Assembly: GCA_025980765.1 (NCBI GenBank)
Contig: JAICXB010000025.1
Span: forward strand, 1-61,326
Source of the DNA: Terriglobales bacterium
Lineage (GTDB): Bacteria > Acidobacteriota > Terriglobia > Terriglobales > Acidobacteriaceae
Length of the DNA: 61,326 nucleotides
Reading direction: 5' to 3'
This document shows, piece after piece, positions 23,817-36,338 of this stretch. The stretch's first letter is position 1. Each line of letters starts with the position of its first letter. The notes under the pieces were generated by a model. The model saw only the letters and a program-made list of their open reading frames with translations. It had not been told where the DNA came from and searched no databases. The position numbers were made by a program, and so were the translations under genes.

Positions 23817-26381
23817 ATGGCAGATATTTCCAAGCGTCTGGAAAAGGCGGAAAAGCACCTGCAGAAGGGCCGGATCGATTCTGCCCTGGAAGAATTCCTG
23901 TCGGTGCTCGACCTCGATCCCGGCAACGACAAGGCCCGGCAGACCGCCGCCGACCTGTTCATTCAGCTCAACCGGCCGCAAGAAGCGGCAGCGCTGCTGA
24001 GCGAGCTCTTCGACCGGCAAATCGCTGCCGGCGACAACGTCAAAGCGGCGGTGAACTACAAAAAGTTCGCCCGGCTCACTCCTCCCAGTTTGGGACAAAC
24101 TCTTCGCTTCGCGCAGGTTTCCGAGCGCAATGGCAATCAGCGCGAGGCGCTTGAGGCCTATCAGGCCGTTGCCAAAGGCTTTACCGAAGCCGGACGCGAC
24201 AACGAAGCGCTCACCGCGTTGCGCCACATCGTCGCCATCGATCCCTCCTCTGAGCACCTCAAGCGGCAGGGAGAGCTGGCGGCAAAATTGAACGATCATC
24301 CCACCGCCGGCGATTCCTTCCTCAAACTCGGCGCCATGGAGGAGGCCGACGGACACATCGCGTTCTCCTGGTACGAGCGGGCCTATCAGCACGATCCCGG
24401 CAATCAGGAAATTGCGTTCCGATATGGGAAAGGTCTGCTCGAAAAAGGAAAGGCGGAGAAGGCAGTTGACATTCTCGAGCCGGCCGGCAGAAAAGACGCC
24501 AGTCTGCCTGCCTATCGCGAGGCCTACGCGCACGCGCTGGTGGCGGCCCACCGTCCGGCCGAGGCCTATCCCATCCTGTGGCAGTTGTTTGAAAAAAATC
24601 CCGCCAAGATCGAGGAGTTCGGCGGCCTCATCGGCGAACTACTCACGGCGCAGCAATACGACAAGGCGCTCGATCTCGCGCGCAAACTGGAAGTGGTGCA
24701 GCAACGAGCGGGAAAGCGCCGCGAATTCGTCTCCTTCATTCGCGAGACCACGCAGGCGCACGCTCCCGACGCGCATTTTCTGGAGTACATGGTGGAGCTC
24801 TTCAACTCCGCCAACCGCGAGCACGATTACTGCGACGCGCTGGTGCAGCTCTTCCAACTCCGCTTCGCCGGCGGAGACTTCGTGCGCGCCGCTGACGCGC
24901 TCGACCGTGCCGCCGAAGTCGATCCCTATCTGCCCGGCCTCGGCGATCGCATTGAGTTGTTGAACGGGAAAGTGGACGCCAATCGCTTGCGCGGCATCGG
25001 CAACCGCTTGCAGAATGCCGCAAAAGCCGATACCGGTGACGGCGACGACCCCACCGCAAGCCTCGATGTGGCGGTCGACAAGGAATCCACCGTGCTGGAA
25101 GACCTCATGCTGCAGGCGGAGATTTTCCTGCAGTACTCCATGCGCTCCAAAGCCGTCGAGCGCCTGGAGCGCATCCAGAAACTTTTCCCGCGGGAGGAAG
25201 AGAAGAACGAGAAGCTCCGCCAGCTTTATCTGAACAGCGGTGTAGCGCCGCAGCATAGCGCGGGGACCACCGCCTCCAGCGGCGCCCCACCTAATAGCGA
25301 AACGGAACCAAAACCCGCCGTCAAATCCCGCAGCGGCGAGGACGCTGTGGACAATTTCGCGCGTGTCACCGAAATCACCCGCAACGTTTACCGGCAGTCG
25401 AACGTCAAAGGCGTGCTCTTCGCCGCTGTCAACGATGTGGGTCGCCACTGGAATGCCAGCCGCTGCGTTGCCGGACTGTGCAGTCCGGGCAAGCCGCCGT
25501 CGGCCGCGCTGGAATACTGCGGACCCGGTGTCGCCAAGTCTGACGTGATGTCGATTGTCCGCCTCATCGGCGCCCTGCAGAACCTGGCTGTGCAGCGCGG
25601 TTCGGTAGTCATTGAAAATGCCAGGAGCGCGCCGGAATTAGCTGGCATCCAGGAACACGTGACGGCGCTGGACCTGCAATCGGTGATGGCGGTGCCGCTC
25701 GTCGACGGCGATGAGCACGTCGGCATCCTCATCCTCGAGCAATGCGACCGCCCCCGCCACTGGAGGCCCACGGACGTAGTCGTCTCAAAAACCATTGCTG
25801 ATCAGATGGTGCTCGCCGTCAACAACACCCGGCTGCGCAATCTGATGAAGACGCTCGCCGTCACAGACGAAAAGTCCGGACTGCTCAAACGCGCTTCCTA
25901 CATCGACGTAGTGCTGGCGGAGATCAAGCGTGGGTTGCAGCAAAATTCCGCGACCACGGTGATGCTGCTGAACTTCGGCAAAGCCAGCGTGCTCCGCCGC
26001 GAAGCCGGAGAGGCCGCCGTCGAAGGCATGATGCAGAACATCGGACAGGCGATCTGCTCCAATATCCGCCAAACCGATACCGCGCTTATGTACGACCCCA
26101 CCACTATTGCGCTGGTACTCGGCGACACCACCGATAAGAACGCCTTTTTCGTGGTGGACAAGATGCGGAAGGTCTTCGCCAACATGAAGGCCGCGGGTGA
26201 TAAGCCAATCACGTTGAGCGCGGGAATCGCCGGCGCGGTAGCACAACCCCACTACGATCCCGTGGATATCGTCACTGAAGTAATTAATCGCGCTGAACAA
26301 GCGCTGGAAGTGGCCCAATCCCAAGGTCCCAACTCGGCACACTCGCTGGCGCCGGTCGGAGAGAGCGCCGCAGTAGCGTAG
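23817..26381 (+). CDS. TPR-GAF protein with degenerate GGDEF-like domain
   Basis: 854 aa. Residues about 1-460 are TPR-like helical repeats (e.g. KRLEKAEKHLQKGRIDSALE); a Pro/Ser-rich linker (about 475-505) leads to a GAF domain (about 510-670, with NDVGRHWNASRCVAG and VMAVPLVDGDEHVGILIL). The C-terminus (680-840) has a diguanylate-cyclase fold, but the GGDEF position reads LMYDPTTIALVLGD, so it is most likely catalytically dead and used for binding or signalling. Cytoplasmic; no signal peptide. Partner unknown. Confidence 0.8.
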   Translation: MADISKRLEKAEKHLQKGRIDSALEEFLSVLDLDPGNDKARQTAADLFIQLNRPQEAAALLSELFDRQIAAGDNVKAAVNYKKFARLTPPSLGQTLRFAQVSERNGNQREALEAYQAVAKGFTEAGRDNEALTALRHIVAIDPSSEHLKRQGELAAKLNDHPTAGDSFLKLGAMEEADGHIAFSWYERAYQHDPGNQEIAFRYGKGLLEKGKAEKAVDILEPAGRKDASLPAYREAYAHALVAAHRPAEAYPILWQLFEKNPAKIEEFGGLIGELLTAQQYDKALDLARKLEVVQQRAGKRREFVSFIRETTQAHAPDAHFLEYMVELFNSANREHDYCDALVQLFQLRFAGGDFVRAADALDRAAEVDPYLPGLGDRIELLNGKVDANRLRGIGNRLQNAAKADTGDGDDPTASLDVAVDKESTVLEDLMLQAEIFLQYSMRSKAVERLERIQKLFPREEEKNEKLRQLYLNSGVAPQHSAGTTASSGAPPNSETEPKPAVKSRSGEDAVDNFARVTEITRNVYRQSNVKGVLFAAVNDVGRHWNASRCVAGLCSPGKPPSAALEYCGPGVAKSDVMSIVRLIGALQNLAVQRGSVVIENARSAPELAGIQEHVTALDLQSVMAVPLVDGDEHVGILILEQCDRPRHWRPTDVVVSKTIADQMVLAVNNTRLRNLMKTLAVTDEKSGLLKRASYIDVVLAEIKRGLQQNSATTVMLLNFGKASVLRREAGEAAVEGMMQNIGQAICSNIRQTDTALMYDPTTIALVLGDTTDKNAFFVVDKMRKVFANMKAAGDKPITLSAGIAGAVAQPHYDPVDIVTEVINRAEQALEVAQSQGPNSAHSLAPVGESAAVA

Positions 26382-26685
26382 GGAAGCTGCTAGTTAGAAG
26401 AGGGAAATTCGCGGCAATAATTCCAAATCTGTATCAATTCAGACCTGTCATCGTGAGCTGCTGCAGGCGCGAAGGACCTACTGCGATGTGTCGTTCTTAA
26501 ACACACTGTCGCAGCTCTTCGAGCACAAAATTGCTTGAGGAGCAAAGATTTAGCAGCTAAGCCGGACGTATCCACGAGGTTCACCCAAAAAGATGAACTC
26601 AGAATGACAGCCACGAAGGCAACCATAATAGGAATCTTAATAAGCTGTCTTGCCAAAAGGCTGGCTGCCTTGTCGTTCTCTGGAG
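26382..26685. repeat. Gene-free spacer with a GTCAT..TGAG mirrored repeat
   Basis: Begins with GAAGCTGCTAGTTAGAAG (CTAGTAGC-like). ACCTGTCATCGTGAGCTGC (26443) with GCGCGAAGGACCTACTG (26467) is mirrored by GAACTCAGAATGACAG at 26595-26610. This resembles the GTCATTCTGAG..GAAGGA repeat often seen in acidobacterial and other genomes. The open frame across it on the minus strand has no family features. Confidence 0.55.
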
Positions 26686-27519
26686 CTACAGAATTTTCGA
26701 ATCTGGAAGTGATATGCTAATCGCTGCCTTCCAATTTGGGAACGGCTCCCGGCTTGATTTGCGGAAGCTCTCGATCAGCTCGCGCACGCGGCAGCGTCGG
26801 CACAGAAGGTGCTCAACCAGTTGTTCCAAGTCTTCGCTGGCGGAGCCGTACCATTCCGGGGGGACGACTTCAGCGATTGACCAGAGTTGTTGCGCCTCGA
26901 TGTTTTCTATCCGGGAAAGCCAAGGTTCGAATGATTCCCATCCACACACGTTCGCGTACACCTGGTTGCGCGGATAAACGCCTCTCAGCGCCGAATCGGG
27001 GAACGTCCATTCACCGGCATTGAAGCAGTAGCCCTGATCAATGAAGGTCGCCGTATAGAACCTCTCGCGCGGCTTCTTCCAGAACACCGCCTGACGCCCG
27101 TTGGTATTGCACGTCCATTTATCCAAAGCGAGCATGCCGGCAAAGGCTTCGCGGTTCCGAACTCGTTCAAGAGCCGTTTCGGGAAGATAGTCGAAGATCT
27201 GTCCTTCCCTGGGATCGATAACAAAACGCGAAGCCAGCGCGTGGCCTGCCTGACACAAAGACGAATTCCCGGCCGTGCGCATGCGCAGCTCATGCGTGTT
27301 CTCGATTAGCCAGGCGCTCACTTCCATCACCTCGGTCACCGGCACCGGCAATCCAATCTTCTCGGCGATGCGCGTGGCCAGCAGCTCGTTCGCGAGTACG
27401 CGCACATGTTGCGGATTGTTCTGGAACTTGACGACGTAGAAGTGACCGTCATCGGCGAATATGAGATGGCCCTGCGCGCCCCCGCGCATGGGACGGACAT
27501 GTTGTTTGGCTCGGATCAC
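26686..27519 (-). CDS. HipA-like kinase domain protein
   Basis: 277 aa from a GTG start. The N-lobe begins GGAQGHLIFADDGHFYVVKF (ATP-binding Lys in VVKF) with NELLATRIAEKIGLPVP, a pattern of the HipA-like kinase family. The catalytic region is LALDKWTCNTNGRQAVF (Asp and Asn in HipA-type spacing), followed by FIDQGYCFNAGEW as the metal-binding segment. It is shorter than classical HipA and has no HipB partner. It lies 30 bases downstream of a dual-specificity phosphatase gene on the same strand, suggesting a kinase/phosphatase pair. Confidence 0.75.
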   Translation of the reverse strand: MIRAKQHVRPMRGGAQGHLIFADDGHFYVVKFQNNPQHVRVLANELLATRIAEKIGLPVPVTEVMEVSAWLIENTHELRMRTAGNSSLCQAGHALASRFVIDPREGQIFDYLPETALERVRNREAFAGMLALDKWTCNTNGRQAVFWKKPRERFYTATFIDQGYCFNAGEWTFPDSALRGVYPRNQVYANVCGWESFEPWLSRIENIEAQQLWSIAEVVPPEWYGSASEDLEQLVEHLLCRRCRVRELIESFRKSSREPFPNWKAAISISLPDSKIL

Positions 27520-27549
27520 CTGGTCTGGATGATACTGCCTTGCGCGCGG

Positions 27550-28011
27550 CTATTCCGTGCTGGCGAGTTCTGGAGCGTAGCCGCGAATGAAAGCTTCCAC
27601 GCTCTCCACGTAGACATCGGCGAAGTCCACCACCGGTCTCTTTTTCTGGATCAGCTTCTGGGCTTGTCGAAGTTCCCAACCCGTCGCCCGAAGGATCGCG
27701 AGGGTCATCATAGGTGCGCGATGCACCCCCGCCGCGCAATGGATGAATATGCGGTTCTTGGGTTGCTCTAGCGCAGCCAAGGCAAACTCCACACCGCGGT
27801 GAAACAGCTCTGCAGGCTTGAATTGAAAATCATCATCGGTAGGATTCCAGAGAATATTGATGTCATGCGGCAACCCCAGGTGCCGGTCATCAAACTCAAG
27901 CTGCATGTTGATGACATGCGTGACGCCCTCCTCAGCCACTTCCATCATCTTGACGTCGGTCCAAATGCCTCCACCGACCGCGATCCGGTCGGTCACCCAG
28001 GTCATGTCCAT
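27550..28011 (-). CDS. Dual-specificity protein phosphatase
   Basis: 153 aa with the CX5R signature HCAAGVHRAP (Cys92, Arg98) and a general-acid Asp candidate in NPTDDDFQF (59-61). The fold and size match small dual-specificity phosphatases acting on phospho-Ser/Thr/Tyr or other phosphates. It precedes the HipA-like kinase gene by 30 bases, so the two are probably one transcript. Confidence 0.85.
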   Translation of the reverse strand: MDMTWVTDRIAVGGGIWTDVKMMEVAEEGVTHVINMQLEFDDRHLGLPHDINILWNPTDDDFQFKPAELFHRGVEFALAALEQPKNRIFIHCAAGVHRAPMMTLAILRATGWELRQAQKLIQKKRPVVDFADVYVESVEAFIRGYAPELASTE

Positions 28012-28204
28012 AGGCTTTCAGATTACAACGAGGGCAACCTGATGCGGAAGTGGTGGCGTTGCTAGGGTGAGCACAGCTCAGTCAGAGTAAGGTAACGGCA
28101 CGGGAGCTACCGCAGCGGATTCTGTTAAAGGCGGGGCGCCCGTATCCACGGTGGCATCTACCATCATTCAGACAAGCACCACCGCCGTTCCTATGACTGT
28201 TTGC

Positions 28205-28210
28205 TATAGT
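28205..28210 (+). promoter_or_regulatory. Extended -10 of a probably leaderless transcript
   Basis: TTGCTATAGT ends seven bases before the ATG at 28218, so transcription would start at or next to the A of the start codon. No Shine-Dalgarno is present. Confidence 0.5.
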
Positions 28211-28217
28211 AGCCCCA

Positions 28218-28931
28218 ATGAACGCCAGCGCTCTCCAGGAAGAGCTCCGCCGGGTGCTGTGGGAGCGGATCCGCGCCGGCAGGCTCACCGGGCTTGGTCT
28301 CGCTCGGCAAACCGGTTTCGAGCAGGCCCACATTTCAAACTTCCTACATGGCAAACGATCGCTGAGCATCGAAAGCATGGATCGAATTCTCGCGGCACAG
28401 AATCTGTCGCTTTACGATGTTCTGGATCGCGCAGAAATCGATAAACGGGCGAGTGCCGCCCCCTCTGCCGAGGGTGAATTCGAAAATGTTCTCCTCGTCG
28501 GCGCAGAAACTGCAGTAAGTCAGCAGATCATTACGCGCAATGCCACTCGCGACATTCTGAAGTTCAAAAAAACATTTCTAAAACGCCTGCGCCCCGCCTG
28601 TTCCGCTGATCGGGAGGAGTGGCAGCGCTTCGTGCTAATCAAGATCGACGCACAGGAAGCAGCGAGTATGTATCCTCGGCTTCTTCCCGGGGCCACGGTC
28701 CTGATCGATCGCCACTACAACGTGCTGCAGCCGTATCGCCGTAACGAACCGAATATCTATGCAGTCCGCAGAAATGGCTCCTGCACGATTCGATATGTGG
28801 AGCGCGACGGCGATCACCTGGTGCTGCGTCCGCAAAACCAGAGCTTTCCCATTGCGATTCTGGCGCTGGAGGGAAACGATGCATCCGATGCCATCGTCGG
28901 CCGTGTCTGTCACGTTGCGATTGAAACCTGA
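28218..28931 (+). CDS. HTH regulator with S24/LexA-like C-terminal domain
   Basis: 237 aa. An XRE-type helix-turn-helix occupies about 12-68 (LARQTGFEQAHISNFLHGKR). The C-terminal half resembles the LexA/S24 fold: SMYPRLLPGATVLIDR retains the serine of the SM(E)P motif, but where LexA has its catalytic Lys the sequence reads SCTIRYVERDGD, i.e. Arg. Self-cleavage is therefore doubtful and the domain may only dimerise or sense. No ribosome site; likely leaderless. It stands alone before ligA. Confidence 0.75.
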   Translation: MNASALQEELRRVLWERIRAGRLTGLGLARQTGFEQAHISNFLHGKRSLSIESMDRILAAQNLSLYDVLDRAEIDKRASAAPSAEGEFENVLLVGAETAVSQQIITRNATRDILKFKKTFLKRLRPACSADREEWQRFVLIKIDAQEAASMYPRLLPGATVLIDRHYNVLQPYRRNEPNIYAVRRNGSCTIRYVERDGDHLVLRPQNQSFPIAILALEGNDASDAIVGRVCHVAIET

Positions 28932-28977
28932 GTGACGGAGCGCCGGGGTGACCGTGCCCCGCAGATACTCTCCTTGA

Positions 28978-31604
<2,627 letters not shown>

Positions 31605-31659
31605 CCGCAAAAAACCGGCCCGGCGAGGTCGCTCGGCGCGCTGTTGGTAAAATTCTCTT

Positions 31660-33075
31660 CTAGCCTATCTCTTCGCTCCAGTTCTCCAAATAATTGCGCA
31701 CCGCGACCATGAATTTGTCGGCATCGGCGCCATCGATGATGCGGTGGTCGTAGCCGAGGGTCAGGCGGATGATGGAGCGAATCGCGATCATGTCGCTGCC
31801 GTTCTCGTCGGTGATCACGACTGGCTCTTTGAAGAGCCCGCCCATGCCTAGAATTGCGACTTGCGGCTGCATGATTATCGGCGTTCCAAATTGGGGCCCA
31901 AAAATTCCCGGATTGGTAATTGTGAACGTGCCTCCCTGCACCTCATCCGGCTTCAGCTTTTTGCCACGAGCGCGCTCGGCCACGTCGGTAATCGCGCGTT
32001 GCAGTCCGAGGAAGCTGCGTTCCTCAGCTTGCTTTACTACCGGAACGATCAGTCCCCAATCGAGCGCAACGGCGATGCCGAGGTTCACGTTCTTGTGATA
32101 GCGGATGCTCTCGCCCTCGACCGACGAGTTCACCACCGGCATCTGCTTGATGCCGGCAATCACTGCGCGCGAGATGAACGGCATGTAGGTGAGCTTCACC
32201 CCGTTGCGGGCTTCGAACTTACCGCGCTCGCGCTCGCGGATCTTCACGATGCGAGTCATGTCCACTTTGAATACCGTGTGGACATGCGCGCTGGTGTGCT
32301 TCGATTCCACCATGCGTTGCGCGGTGATCGAGCGAATTTTGCTCATCGGCACCAATTCGCCGGGCATCGGCGCCGGCAAAGCCGGGGCAGGAGCAGCGGC
32401 CGTGTGCGCGGGCTGCTGAGGCGCTGAGGGCATTTGCGCAACCGCACCTGCCGCGGCAGGCCGCGTAGGAACTCCGGCAGGATGCTTAGCGATGAAATCA
32501 AGGATGTCGTCCTTGGTGATTCGCCCGCTCGTTCCAGAGCCGGGCACTTGCTGCAGATCGACGTTGTTGTCTCTGGCGATCTTGCGAACCAGCGGGCTGG
32601 AGCGCAAGCGTTCGCCTTCGCCACGGCTGATTTCGGTTACGTTGGAAGCTGAGGATGGCGCTGCGGGCGCGGTTTCGGTTTCAGTTTCGTCAGCTGCGGG
32701 AGGAGCGGGAGCGCTCGGCGGCGCAGCTTGTGCCCCTCGCGAGGGACCGTCAGTCGAAGCTGCGCTGGGCGCGGGAGGAGCTTTCGCTGGCTCGGGCGCT
32801 GCAGTCTGCGCAGGAGCTCCGGCAGCCGCGCCGGCTCCGTCCACGTCGATGACTCCAACCACCGTATTGACCTGCACGGTGGTGCCTTCCTTGATTTTGA
32901 CTTCCTTCAGGACACCGCTGGCCGGGGCCGGAATTTCCGCGTCAACCTTGTCAGTAGAAATTTCAAAGAGCGGCTCGTCGCGCTGAACCTTTTCTCCCGG
33001 CTTCTTGAGCCACTTCGTCAGAGTGCCTTCGAAGATGGATTCCCCCATCTGCGGCATGATTACATCGGTCGACAT
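31660..33075 (-). CDS. 2-oxoacid dehydrogenase E2 component (dihydrolipoyl acyltransferase)
   Basis: 471 aa. The lipoyl domain has Lys43 in EISTDKVDAEIPAP; an Ala/Pro linker follows (about 85-145), then the E1/E3-binding domain (RSSPLVRKIARDNNVDLQQV) and the catalytic domain ending in GYDHRIIDGADADKF (catalytic His and Asp). The DKVDAEIPAP context is common in SucB and BkdB proteins, so it may serve 2-oxoglutarate or branched-chain oxoacids; the sequence alone does not decide. No E1 or E3 gene is adjacent. Confidence 0.92.
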   Translation of the reverse strand: MSTDVIMPQMGESIFEGTLTKWLKKPGEKVQRDEPLFEISTDKVDAEIPAPASGVLKEVKIKEGTTVQVNTVVGVIDVDGAGAAAGAPAQTAAPEPAKAPPAPSAASTDGPSRGAQAAPPSAPAPPAADETETETAPAAPSSASNVTEISRGEGERLRSSPLVRKIARDNNVDLQQVPGSGTSGRITKDDILDFIAKHPAGVPTRPAAAGAVAQMPSAPQQPAHTAAAPAPALPAPMPGELVPMSKIRSITAQRMVESKHTSAHVHTVFKVDMTRIVKIRERERGKFEARNGVKLTYMPFISRAVIAGIKQMPVVNSSVEGESIRYHKNVNLGIAVALDWGLIVPVVKQAEERSFLGLQRAITDVAERARGKKLKPDEVQGGTFTITNPGIFGPQFGTPIIMQPQVAILGMGGLFKEPVVITDENGSDMIAIRSIIRLTLGYDHRIIDGADADKFMVAVRNYLENWSEEIG

Positions 33076-33156
33076 GCGGTCCTTCCACTAATAACAATCG
33101 AGATGATGACGCAACCCAATATTATAAAGCTTCGTAGCTTCGCAGCTGTTAGCTCG

Positions 33157-34446
33157 TTACGCATAGATTCCGCGCTGTCGAATGGTGAACTGCACCCGAT
33201 CAACCGCCAACATGTACGCCGCAATGCGATTGTTGACGTTGTGTGTTTCGGAGTAGCGCACCACTTCATCGAAGGACTCTCTCAGGATGTCTTCCAATTG
33301 CTCATTCACGACCGACTCCTTCCAGAAGAAACCTTGACGGTCCTGCACCCACTCGAAATACGATGCGGTTACCCCACCCGCATTGGCCAGGATGTCGGGG
33401 ATTACGAAAATGTTTTTGTCGGCGAGGATGTCATCGGCGACAGCTGTAGTCGGACCGTTCGCGCCTTCGGCGATGATTCGGGCTTTGATCTTGCCGGCGT
33501 TGCGGCTGGTGATCACGTTTTCAGTGGCCGCGGGAATGAGGATTTCGCATTCCGTAACCAGCAATTCGTTCGGGTCGGCCGCTTCTGCGCCCTTGAAACC
33601 GGTAATCGTGCCGTTGCGCTGGCGGTGCGTGAGCAGCGCGTCAATATCGATTCCGTTCTTGTTGTAGAGACCGCCATCGAATTCTGCGATGCCAATAATC
33701 TTGTAGCCTTCGTCTGACATCAATTTGGCGGCATTGGATCCAACGTTGCCGAAACCTTGGATGATGACCCGCGTAGTTGCGGGCTGCATGCCCAGCTTGC
33801 GGATCGCTTCATTGCATACGATCATCAGTCCGCGCCCCGTCGCTTCGCGGCGCCCCCGCGATCCACCGATATTCAGCGGCTTTCCGGTGACCACTGCAGT
33901 GACCGTCTGACGCATATGCATAGAGTAGGTATCCATGATCCACGCCATCGTCTGCTCGTTGGTGTTCATGTCGGGCGCAGGCACATCTTTTTCCGGACCG
34001 ATAAATTCAATCAGCTCGGCGGTGTAGCGGCGCGTGATCTTTTCAAGTTCCAGTTGCGAGAGCTTCTTCGGATCGCAGATCACGCCGCCCTTAGCTCCGC
34101 CGAAGGGAATGTTGACGACCGCGCATTTCCAAGTCATCCAACTGGCCAGCGCGCGCACTTCATCGAGCGTGACCTCGGGGCTGTAGCGGATACCGCCCTT
34201 CGCTGGACCACGCGCAATGGAATGCTGCACCCGAAATCCGGTAAAAACTTCTATGCTGCCATCGTCCATACTCACCGGAATATGGACGATGATCTCCCGG
34301 TTGGGATACCGCAGCACTTTCCAGATTCCGGGATCCAGTTTCAACTTCTCGGCAGCCAGGTCGAAGCGCGCAGCCTGCGCCTCCCAGGGATTGAACTCTT
34401 GTTCTGAAGACAATGTGCTGGCACGCTCTTTGGTTTCAGTCGTCAT
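33157..34446 (-). CDS. gdhA: Glutamate dehydrogenase (Glu/Leu/Phe/Val family)
   Basis: 429 aa from ATG 34446. Substrate-binding GPAKGGIRY and catalytic Lys119 in [26 protein letters not shown], and a Rossmann domain with [15 protein letters not shown]. Interconverts glutamate and 2-oxoglutarate; the length is that of hexameric NAD(P) enzymes. The open frame extends to 34521, but the extra 25 residues do not fit the family. The gap to the E2 gene holds TAGCTTCGCAGC words (33131-33160). Confidence 0.94.
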   Translation of the reverse strand: MTTETKERASTLSSEQEFNPWEAQAARFDLAAEKLKLDPGIWKVLRYPNREIIVHIPVSMDDGSIEVFTGFRVQHSIARGPAKGGIRYSPEVTLDEVRALASWMTWKCAVVNIPFGGAKGGVICDPKKLSQLELEKITRRYTAELIEFIGPEKDVPAPDMNTNEQTMAWIMDTYSMHMRQTVTAVVTGKPLNIGGSRGRREATGRGLMIVCNEAIRKLGMQPATTRVIIQGFGNVGSNAAKLMSDEGYKIIGIAEFDGGLYNKNGIDIDALLTHRQRNGTITGFKGAEAADPNELLVTECEILIPAATENVITSRNAGKIKARIIAEGANGPTTAVADDILADKNIFVIPDILANAGGVTASYFEWVQDRQGFFWKESVVNEQLEDILRESFDEVVRYSETHNVNNRIAAYMLAVDRVQFTIRQRGIYA

Positions 34447-34598
34447 GGATGATCTCGCTCGGTTGGAATAATGAAGAATTAAGCAGGCGGTCGGAAGGCC
34501 TTGGAACCTACGCCTGGGCAAACTGCACAGTATAAATTTGCGGATTCACATCACGCAAATCGGCAATGAGAACGATCGCCTTGGTGCTGAGACCTCCG

Positions 34599-36068
34599 TC
34601 ATTTCAATTGCAGCGTTTGCAGCATTCTGCGATAGGTAGGCTGCAACTGATTGAATGTGTTCTGCGGAGCCACGAACACCAGGTACAGCAAACCTCCTTG
34701 CGGGCGCGGTAAAGTAACCAGCCAATCGCGTTCCGGCAACGGCTCTCCGTTCTGCTGGATCGGTGAGGTCCCCGTGAGGTTTACCGAGCGACCTTGCACG
34801 CCGTTGACGCGAACGCTCTGCGCACTTCCAGAGGCTCGCAGATTATTTGCTTGCTGAAGGCTGTTAATCAGGTCCTGAGTGGCTTGGTCAAGATTCGCGG
34901 CATTGGGATCATCCATGCCGCCGATCACCACGCCATAAGCGACAGCGCCTTGCGCCACTGCCGCAGGCGGACCAATCGTCACACTTGAATTCGCATCGCC
35001 ATAAGCCTGCCAGTTGGAAGGATACGAAATCGTGAACGCGCTGTGGTCTAGCGGCCTGAGGCTATCGCTAGGCCTTATCTGCTGCATTGACACATTGCCG
35101 ATGTTCCCTGCGGGCTGGTTGCCTGCCTCGGAAGAAGCTGGAACATTCGCGGGAACGGCGCCGTTTCTCGAGTTCTCTCGCGCCCAGGTCCCCTGTTTCG
35201 CCGCATCCGCGATCTGCTGCGCCGTATAAAGCTTTATCCGGCTCGAATCCTGCTTCGCCTGCACGAATGCCTGGCTGTTGTTCTCATAATTACGCGGCGG
35301 CCACGCACTGGCCTCCTTGTCGATGGCTGCTGTGCGATTTCCCGGATTGGGATGGTCGCTCAAGAACTGTGGGCCGCCGGGTCCGCCCTCACCCTCAATT
35401 TTCTGGAAATACTGGGCCAGCGCGTGCGGGTCGTATCCGGCCTTGTACATAATGATCGCGCCCACGGCATCGGCTTGGGCTTCGTCGCCGCGCGAGTATT
35501 TGAGAGAAACGACTCCCGCTCCGATCTGCATGCCCAGCCGTGCCAGCGATCCAATCGCGCCACCGCCCACCACCGCACCAAGCACGCCGAGAATCCCCTG
35601 CGTGAATGCCTGCTTACCGGCTTGTTTGGCGGAGTGCTGCATGTAAACGTGCGACATTTCATGGGCCATCACTCCGGCCAACTGCGCTTCATCATCAGCG
35701 GCCAGAATCGCGCCCACATTCACGAACATTGGCCCTCCCGGCAGCGCAAAAGCATTAATTTCCTTTTGGGGAATCACGTGGAAATCGTAGGGCCACGAGT
35801 ACTCGGGCGGAATCACCCCAACCAGCCTCCTGCCCACTCGCTTTACATATTGCGTAATTGGACTGGAATCCGGTAACACCGGCATTTGCTTATACACCTC
35901 CGCTGCCGCTTGCAGTCCAAGCTGCTCCTGCTGCTCTTTACTCATGGGAGCGGAGCCGGGATCCGGCAATTGCGGTGTACTCACAGCAGCGGACAGCCAT
36001 GCCGGTTGAATGATGAGCAGCGCCAGAGTCGCCGCCAAAACTCGGTGCTTCAGTGATCGATTGTTCAT
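34599..36068 (-). CDS. M48-family metalloprotease with C-terminal extension
   Basis: 489 aa. A signal sequence or N-terminal membrane anchor (about 10-28) precedes a peptidase M48 domain with HEMSH (His136, Glu137, His140) and the downstream zinc Glu in RGDEAQADAVGA. The second half (about 330-489) is a PsbP-like or beta-rich domain of unknown role (HSAFTISYPSNWQAYGD). BepA/YfgC-like periplasmic quality-control function is plausible. ATG 36068. Confidence 0.88.
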   Translation of the reverse strand: MNNRSLKHRVLAATLALLIIQPAWLSAAVSTPQLPDPGSAPMSKEQQEQLGLQAAAEVYKQMPVLPDSSPITQYVKRVGRRLVGVIPPEYSWPYDFHVIPQKEINAFALPGGPMFVNVGAILAADDEAQLAGVMAHEMSHVYMQHSAKQAGKQAFTQGILGVLGAVVGGGAIGSLARLGMQIGAGVVSLKYSRGDEAQADAVGAIIMYKAGYDPHALAQYFQKIEGEGGPGGPQFLSDHPNPGNRTAAIDKEASAWPPRNYENNSQAFVQAKQDSSRIKLYTAQQIADAAKQGTWARENSRNGAVPANVPASSEAGNQPAGNIGNVSMQQIRPSDSLRPLDHSAFTISYPSNWQAYGDANSSVTIGPPAAVAQGAVAYGVVIGGMDDPNAANLDQATQDLINSLQQANNLRASGSAQSVRVNGVQGRSVNLTGTSPIQQNGEPLPERDWLVTLPRPQGGLLYLVFVAPQNTFNQLQPTYRRMLQTLQLK

Positions 36069-36338
36069 TCAGTTCATCCTAACCAAGTTGGAGTTAAACC
36101 TCGGAATATGACTGCTTAATAGTTTCGATGCTGGCGAGCCGCTGCAGGAAGATAAGAGATTGAAGCAAAGCCGCCACAATCAGCCTCAACATGGCTGAAC
36201 CGGCAAAGTGGCAATGTTGGCCAACCAAACAGGCTGAATGCGGATTTCTGCCACATTCTGACCAAAACTGTAAGAAGACTCCGGAATTTGCTAACATTGC
36301 TGATACTTCCTCCAGCAACTCACGTTTCAGTCCCAGCA

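Noticed and set aside
26390..26656. 88-codon minus-strand ORF in the gap after the TPR-GAF gene
   Set aside because: Lies across a repeat-rich spacer and has no family or ribosome-site support.
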